Shown in pieces: positions 59,190 through 64,000 of a stretch of DNA of 64,000 bases (positions within the stretch are counted from its first letter, which is position 1; each line of letters starts with the position of its first letter). The position numbers were made by a program, and so were the translations under genes. This stretch comes from Triticum aestivum (Eukaryota; Streptophyta; Magnoliopsida; Poales; Poaceae): NCBI RefSeq assembly GCF_018294505.1, contig NC_057809.1:133212979-133276978 (forward strand). The letters are read 5' to 3'. Below the pieces are notes generated by a model, which worked only from the letters and a program-made list of their open reading frames with translations, did no database searches and was not told the DNA's origin.

Positions 59190-59319
59190 AATTTGGGTCA
59201 GTCGATTTGTGAAAGAAGTTCGACGGAGCGAAGGAAGAAGATGGTAGAAGAGGTGGAAGAAGCCCTTCTAGCCATCCATGTTGCATCAAACAGCTCACAT
59301 GAGTCGACTGACCCAAATT
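59190..59319. repeat. 130-bp segment with 16-bp inverted ends
   Basis: AATTTGGGTCAGTCGA at 59190-59205 and its exact complement TCGACTGACCCAAATT at 59304-59319. A small MITE-like element or a hairpin is possible. No target duplication is evident. Confidence 0.5.
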
Positions 59320-59636
59320 GCTCCTTCAGATTGCAGGATCCACATGGCATTCAAGGTCTCGAAGGTAGATTCCGCATCCGCACCCGGTTTGCGGTCTTGA
59401 CGTGCGCGCGACCGGCTTCCGCCGCGACAGCCACAATGCGCGCCTCCTCTGCGCGGGCGGAGACGACAATGACACGCTAGTTCCTCCTCGCCGGTGTGCT
59501 GGAGCACGCGCTCATCCTCCTCTTCGTACGTTGCGTGCATAGACGCGGCTCCACCAGCTGCTCGCGTGCTTGGCAGCGCGGCAGCATCGCGAGGAGGGAC
59601 TGCAGACGACGTGAGCGGGCGAGCCTTCGGCTTCAT
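59295..59636 (-). CDS. Doubtful hypothetical protein
   Basis: 113 codons on the minus strand from the ATG at 59636-59634, in GC-rich sequence. A TATATATAAA box lies about 130 bp upstream (complement of 59763-59772). However, a 31-codon upstream frame (start near 59728) comes first, which weakens the case. The product is rich in Ala, Arg, Glu and Cys, with a GGAHCGCRGGSRSRARQ segment and no known domain. The last codons run into the inverted repeat at 59304-59319. It could be the first exon of a longer gene, or a chance frame. Confidence 0.3.
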   Translation of the reverse strand: MKPKARPLTSSAVPPRDAAALPSTRAAGGAASMHATYEEEDERVLQHTGEEELACHCRLRPRRGGAHCGCRGGSRSRARQDRKPGADAESTFETLNAMWILQSEGAIWVSRLM

Positions 59637-59784
59637 GGCACAGGGATGGCGGCGACACGGCGATGATGGGCAAGAAATTGTTGGCCGGAGCAGGCGGGCG
59701 CCGGCATGCGCAACGGCGGCGGCGGCATATTGATGAGTGCGCGTGTGGGAGCTTACTTTAGTTTTATATATAAGGTTGGTCAAA

Positions 59785-60335
59785 CTTAAAAGAAAACCAT
59801 ACTAGTACACGTAAACATTAGACTTAGGCAGCGCTTTTATTAGTTACTAGCTTATGTTCTTGCCCATTGTGACTAGCCTTAGTACCACGACCATGATACG
59901 GAATCCTGTGCAAGCGCATGAACCGCGGCCGCGCGATCGATCGAACGGTGCGTCACCATGTCACGCTCGAAGGACATCCACCGAACCTTTTTGTGTGTGT
60001 GAAAACAATCCTTGAATATTACTCAACTTTTTTTCCCGTGAAAGTTCTTGACGCTGCAATATTTCCATATATTTGAATTTAGCTCCAGTTCATGTTTATT
60101 TAGATTTGGACGTTTTAGGTGCGCCCTAGTTTTTTCTAATACTGATTTTGTGTGTGTGACTGAGAGAGAACGTGTGTATGTGTCCATATGTGTGTTGTGG
60201 TGGAAGGGCAATGTGGAGACGGTGTGCGTGTGATACAGACATAGAGAGGTGTGAATGTGCAAATGATCGTGCATGAGTGAGACATAGACAGATGCTGATA
60301 CGTTGTGTATACATGAGAGAACGGTCTTCTAGTTT
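59785..60335. other. Intergenic, no gene seen
   Basis: Mixed-composition sequence with TGTGTG-rich stretches from about 60150. No credible frame and no recognised repeat family. Confidence 0.45.
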
Positions 60336-60396
60336 ACTTGTGTGTGTGTGTGAGAGAGAGGGAGAGAGAGAGGGAGAGAGAGAGACAGAGAGAGGA
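60336..60396. repeat. Compound microsatellite (TG)n-(GA)n
   Basis: TTGTGTGTGTGTGTGAGAGAG followed by (GA) runs broken by GG and CA. Confidence 0.9.
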
Positions 60397-60572
60397 GCAT
60401 CCGTAACACAACAACCATCTCTCTCGATTCGTCCGTCCCTCGCACGGTCGCATGCAACACATGCATCAACGCGCACATTTTGACACCCTCACCCGGCCCC
60501 TGCCCAGCTCAAGGCCCGCACAATCTCTTCGTGAATACCCATTTCTCTCCTTAGGTTTGTTTTCTCTCAATA

Positions 60573-60628
60573 TCACACACACACACACACAGAGAGAGAG
60601 ACACGCAGCACAACACACACACACTCCC
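60573..60628. repeat. Compound microsatellite (CA)n-(GA)n-(CA)n
   Basis: CACACACACACACACACAGA, then AGAGAGAGACACGCAG and a second CACACACAC run. Confidence 0.9.
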
Positions 60629-61038
60629 CCGAGCACACAATTCATCCCCATCCAAGGTTATACGGCGACCACTCTCGCTTGTGCTTCTTTGCACCCCAAC
60701 ATGCACAACACCTCAATCTTCAAAGAGGGCAACAAGCAGATCGAAGACGGCGACCACACCGCGATAGAGAATGCGGGGTCATTTGGAAGCAGGGTGATGT
60801 GACGACGACTGACTGACTCCTCCCCCCACCCTCTCTCTCTCTTGCACAAAATTACCAATCCCTCTCTCCCCCGCACAAAATTGTCAATCCCTCAACCCAC
60901 GAGATCCTTCCCCTCTCGTCCATGTTTTTCCTGCTCTCTCATCAAACATGTTGTCTCTTCTCCTTCCACGTATACAGAATCCAGATGCACACGCATCTCA
61001 TGTATATTACATGTATGCATCTTTCTCACAGACCTAAC

Positions 61039-61083
61039 TTCTTCCTCTCTCTTTCTCTCTCTATCTCTCTCTCTCTCTGTCTC
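61039..61083. repeat. (CT)n microsatellite
   Basis: CTCTCT runs broken by TTT, TAT and TGT. This and the two runs before it explain the frames of low-complexity Ser/Leu-rich peptides nearby. Confidence 0.85.
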
Positions 61084-61474
61084 GTTAGGTTTGTCTCCTA
61101 CTATCTCGTCCACATACATACAATCTTTCCCGCCCTATCTGCTCCATCTTCAAAATCTCTCTCCGCACGTTTCATTCACACATTGGGATATCTCAAAATG
61201 TTGCTTCTATAATGGCTGATGTAGAGTTATGGTTGTTCTTGTTGCATCCTACAAAGTAATAACTATGAAATGCATTTAGATTCTCATTTGACTGGGATTA
61301 TGTGAGTTTGAGCATGTTGTGAAGTACTATAGACCTTGTATACATCTTGGGATTCGACAATGATTGTAACTATTGAATTGTATAGACCATTACATTCGAA
61401 GTCAATAGCCTAATATATTTATCTCACAATTTCAACAAATGATTATTTCACTACAAACTAAGAAAACAAATGTG

Positions 61475-61718
61475 TACTCCCTCCGTTTTTATTTAAGTCC
61501 GCGTATTAGCATTGGTCAAAGTCAAGTTTTGTAAACTCTCAGAAAGCTTATAACAAAAAAATATTAACATATACAATAACAAATAAATACCATTAGATTC
61601 ATTATTGAATGTACTTCCACATCATACATATTTGTTATGGTAAATGTTTATATTTTTCTATAAACTTGGTCAAACTTTCGGAAGTTTGACTTTGGTCAAA
61701 CCTAATATGCAGAGTTTA
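61475..61718. mobile_element. Stowaway-type MITE with a decayed right end
   Basis: It starts TACTCCCTCCGTTTTTATTT. Internal inverted phrases TTGGTCAAAGTCAAG (about 61514) and AAGTTTGACTTTGGTCAAAC (about 61682) form the stem. The right end stops at CCTAATATGCAGAGTTTA without the GGAGGGAGTA terminus. Confidence 0.7.
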
Positions 61719-61958
61719 CTACTACTACTCGCTAGTTGCTTAGCCGAATCACTCAACACGCCACACGGGGAGTCCAGTGTCACAAAATTTTGAGGTCGGT
61801 GGGAAAATCTCCCGCGACCCTGATTCGAGCAGTGGGAAGTTACCATCATAGCCTTCGGAACAGGCCTACGGATGACTCTTGGTAGGGGGCTGTTTTCGTA
61901 ACTTCAGGTTCACCCTACCTAGCCAACCCCACCCCGGCACCCAGATTAATACACCTGA

Positions 61959-62693
61959 ATACTCCCCAATTTCTATCCTCACCGCAAAATAGACTTCTCC
62001 ACGGCACCGCAGCCTTCGTGCACCTCCCCTTTACATCGGCGCACTCGTCCACCGCAGTGCATCTGCCTCATCGACGACCTCGTATGCCGCATTGGAGCCG
62101 GTCCACCGTCGTCATCGTACACGGAGCCTCTTGCTCGACATCGTCTTCCACGGTCTCGGATCTACTTCCCGGAAGCCGACGCCAAGCGTAGAAGTACCAC
62201 CGTCGTGGACAATGAACTGACTCCCGTTGCCGACCATGACTCACAGAGGCCACCGCGACCATCGTTCTCCTCCTCGATTGGTAATGTGTGTATTGAATCA
62301 CTTAGCAGTACATGTGCAGTTCCAATTTTGTTCATACCTACCCTTCAAATTTCCTGGGTGCTATTGTTCCCGTAAAAGTAATTGGTTATAGCCTCCATTG
62401 TCCAACAGAATATCAGCTTGTAATTGTGCATCGCTCCTGTATCGCGCTGTGCTTGGGTAGGTTTTTCATCTGCAACCAGTAGTGTGGCAAATGATGGAAA
62501 GGTTTTTAGAACTAGCAAAATGCCCATGCGTTGCACGCATCAAGATGCATTTGTATGAGTAGTTTATCTTGTTGGAGATGCTCTAATATGGCAGACGAGT
62601 GCTTTAATGTTGCCCACAAGATGCGCGAGTATTACTAGTAGTATATTTTTCTTGCCATGTTGAGATTTTAAAACCACGAGTGTGAACATGCAG
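61959..62693 (+). other. Possible 5' exon region of the coiled-coil gene
   Basis: One plus-strand frame is open from 61959 to about 62373 without an ATG. It is Pro/Arg-rich and includes SRIYFPEADAKRRS. The tempting donor ATTG|GTAATG at 62281 is in the wrong phase for the exon at 62694, but alternatives such as TGG|GTGCTA near 62358 would fit. So an upstream exon is plausible and its limits are unresolved. A phrase AAAATGCCCATGCGTTGCACGC at about 62518 looks like common grass transposon debris. Confidence 0.35.
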
Positions 62694-63473
62694 AGGAGCA
62701 ATGAAGACCAAACACGGGATATTCGGGACATCTTCAAGGAGCGTGGCAAGTTAAAGAGGAGCTGCACCGAACCTGTAAAACGAGCTTTGGTAAGTAACAC
62801 CCTTTCAATTACTTTCGTGTAGCCTCGTGTTCTTTGATGTGTATATGTTGTAGTTTCTGTTTCTCTTAAGCATGGTGTTCTTCGATGTGTAATAAGAAGA
62901 GTCTTAATCGTCCTAATGCTTTTGTTTTTAGCTTGATGTAGGAAGTGGGTGTTCTCACCTTGTAGTCTGTTTTTATTTATTTTTTCCTTTTGAATTCACT
63001 TCTCCGAGTTCTGTTTATCTGGCTTCTATTAAATGGATCTAGGTTGCTCTGAGTATTGATCTAAAAAAGAAGTAACTTCATGCCAGGATGCAGTTCCTGC
63101 GAGGAGGGAAGTATGGTCAACCTCGAGATCATGTTTCCAAAATGAGGCTGGATTACACACAAGGTGCCAGTTCCCTAATGATGCTGGATTAGACACAAGG
63201 TGCAAATTCCCAGGTGATGCTGGATTACACACAAGCCAGGTGGAGTCGTCAGCTGTTCGTGCCCTCGTGGCATTAGTAAAGGCTGAAAGAAAGCATGCAA
63301 CAACCCTTGAGAATGTAGCTGAGTTCCTGAAGAAGCGAAAAGAGCAATCAGATGCTCTCTTCACCCAAGCCAAAGAAGAGATGGAAGAAGCCAGAAATAA
63401 GCTAGCAGAGGCAGAGCAGGCTAGGCTTCTCCTGCTATCTAAAACTGTTGTCAATACAAAATTTCCTTCATAA
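62694..63473 (+). CDS. Coiled-coil protein with short tandem repeats, 3' exons
   Basis: Two exons read in one frame. 62694-62789 (32 codons; acceptor ACATGCAG, donor TTTG|GTAAGT) joins 63087-63473 (128 codons plus TAA; acceptor ATGCCAG) in phase 0. The first exon is basic and charged (IFKERGKLKRS). The second holds three tandem units of about 16 residues (NEAGLHTRCQ, NDAGLDTRCK, GDAGLHTSQ versions). A helix rich in Glu, Lys and Ala with heptad character follows (about the last 75 residues, ending TVVNTKFPS), a likely coiled coil. No enzyme motif is visible. The start of the gene lies upstream and is not resolved. The clean splice signals and frame make a real gene likely. Function unknown. 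Confidence 0.55.
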
Positions 63474-64000
63474 TAGCTAGGTTCAAATGTTTATCCAGTC
63501 AGCATGCCTGTTGTGATGTCCGTGCATCTACTGATGTGGCACAAAATGTGTTTTTCGGGTCATGTAATAACAACAATTACTTTCCAAACAATAATAGATG
63601 AAGCATTGGACATGGTATAGTTCACGCGCAAGCCCGACATTCCAAGTTCAACTTCCACATCAAACTCATGTTCACAGATATCTGCACATTCATACATAAT
63701 GTCCACAACCATGATTCACTTCAAAGCCAAAAAATGTGAGGAGAGTTATAAATAAAGAAAATCCTCTACTAGTTCTTGCTACCAGTGCGAGCACAACAAG
63801 TCAAGACCATGCGTAAATTAATTATATTTTAGTCATTTTTTGTGTTCTAAAATGCCTGCCGGCTCATGGAAGGACGTGTTGCTGGCACACGTGCGGATTC
63901 AATGAAGGCAGGCGGGGCAGTCTTAAGCTGGTTGCACGCGGCGAGTAGGCGTGCTCAGTCGGGCCTGCAGCGAGTGCGGCCCTCTTGGCCGGCGCGCCGG
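63474..64000. other. 3' flank, no further gene seen
   Basis: Presumed 3' untranslated region of the preceding gene, then intergenic sequence. It becomes GC-rich in the last about 130 bp (ending GGCGCGCCGG), possibly the start of another unit outside the window. Confidence 0.4.

Noticed and set aside
60126..61219. Ser/Leu/His-rich frames of 75-125 codons
   Set aside because: They are produced by microsatellites and low-complexity sequence.

Overview
The window looks like nuclear DNA of a Triticeae grass (wheat, Aegilops, rye or barley group). The basis is the repeat content: long LTR retrotransposons nested in one another, with termini and internal sequences typical of wheat repeats (an Angela/BARE-like copia LTR, Sabrina-like gypsy LTRs with a TGGCGCC-type primer site, a CACTA transposon end, Stowaway-type MITEs), plus a few small, widely spaced genes. 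Family names rest on pattern recognition, not on a search. No tRNA, rRNA or CRISPR was seen. About four fifths of the window is transposable element.

Layout. 1-12.4 kb: 5' part of a minus-strand gypsy element whose long LTR (732 onward) is split by a complete minus-strand Angela-like element (2004-10675, target duplication GCAAG). 12.4-13.6 kb: a fragment of a minus-strand Sabrina-like element. 13563-25970: a plus-strand Sabrina-like element whose 5' LTR is split by a complete plus-strand Angela-like element (14445-23133, duplication CAGTA) with a nearly intact pol frame. 25971-29492: 5' LTR and gag-pro of another gypsy element, cut by a CACTA transposon end at 29493. About 29.5-34.1 kb: CACTA subterminal and internal repeats.

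34.1-38.4 kb and 56.2-64 kb are one gene-bearing island cut in two by a 17.8-kb nest. It holds an F-box/DUF295 gene with a premature stop (34643-36072, minus), an unknown minus-strand gene split by the nest (first 50 codons at 56165-56314, the rest at 37757-38376), an intronless DEDDy 3'-5' exonuclease gene (58217-58939, plus), a doubtful small minus-strand frame (about 59.3-59.6 kb) and the 3' exons of an unknown coiled-coil gene (62694-63473, plus).

The nest is a minus-strand Sabrina-like element (38377-56164, duplication CGCCG) carrying a plus-strand gypsy element (41128-51119, duplication GCAAT). The inner element encodes a zinc-knuckle gag but lacks most of pol. It also contains the only assembly gap (334 N), inside a GC-rich minisatellite of its 5' LTR.

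The most notable observation is the split gene. The Sabrina-like element landed between two codons, and the first three bases of its LTR (TGA) are an immediate in-frame stop. The two halves share one frame once the element and one target copy are discounted. Several retroelements here have dead or missing coding regions between very similar LTRs, which points to mobilisation in trans.
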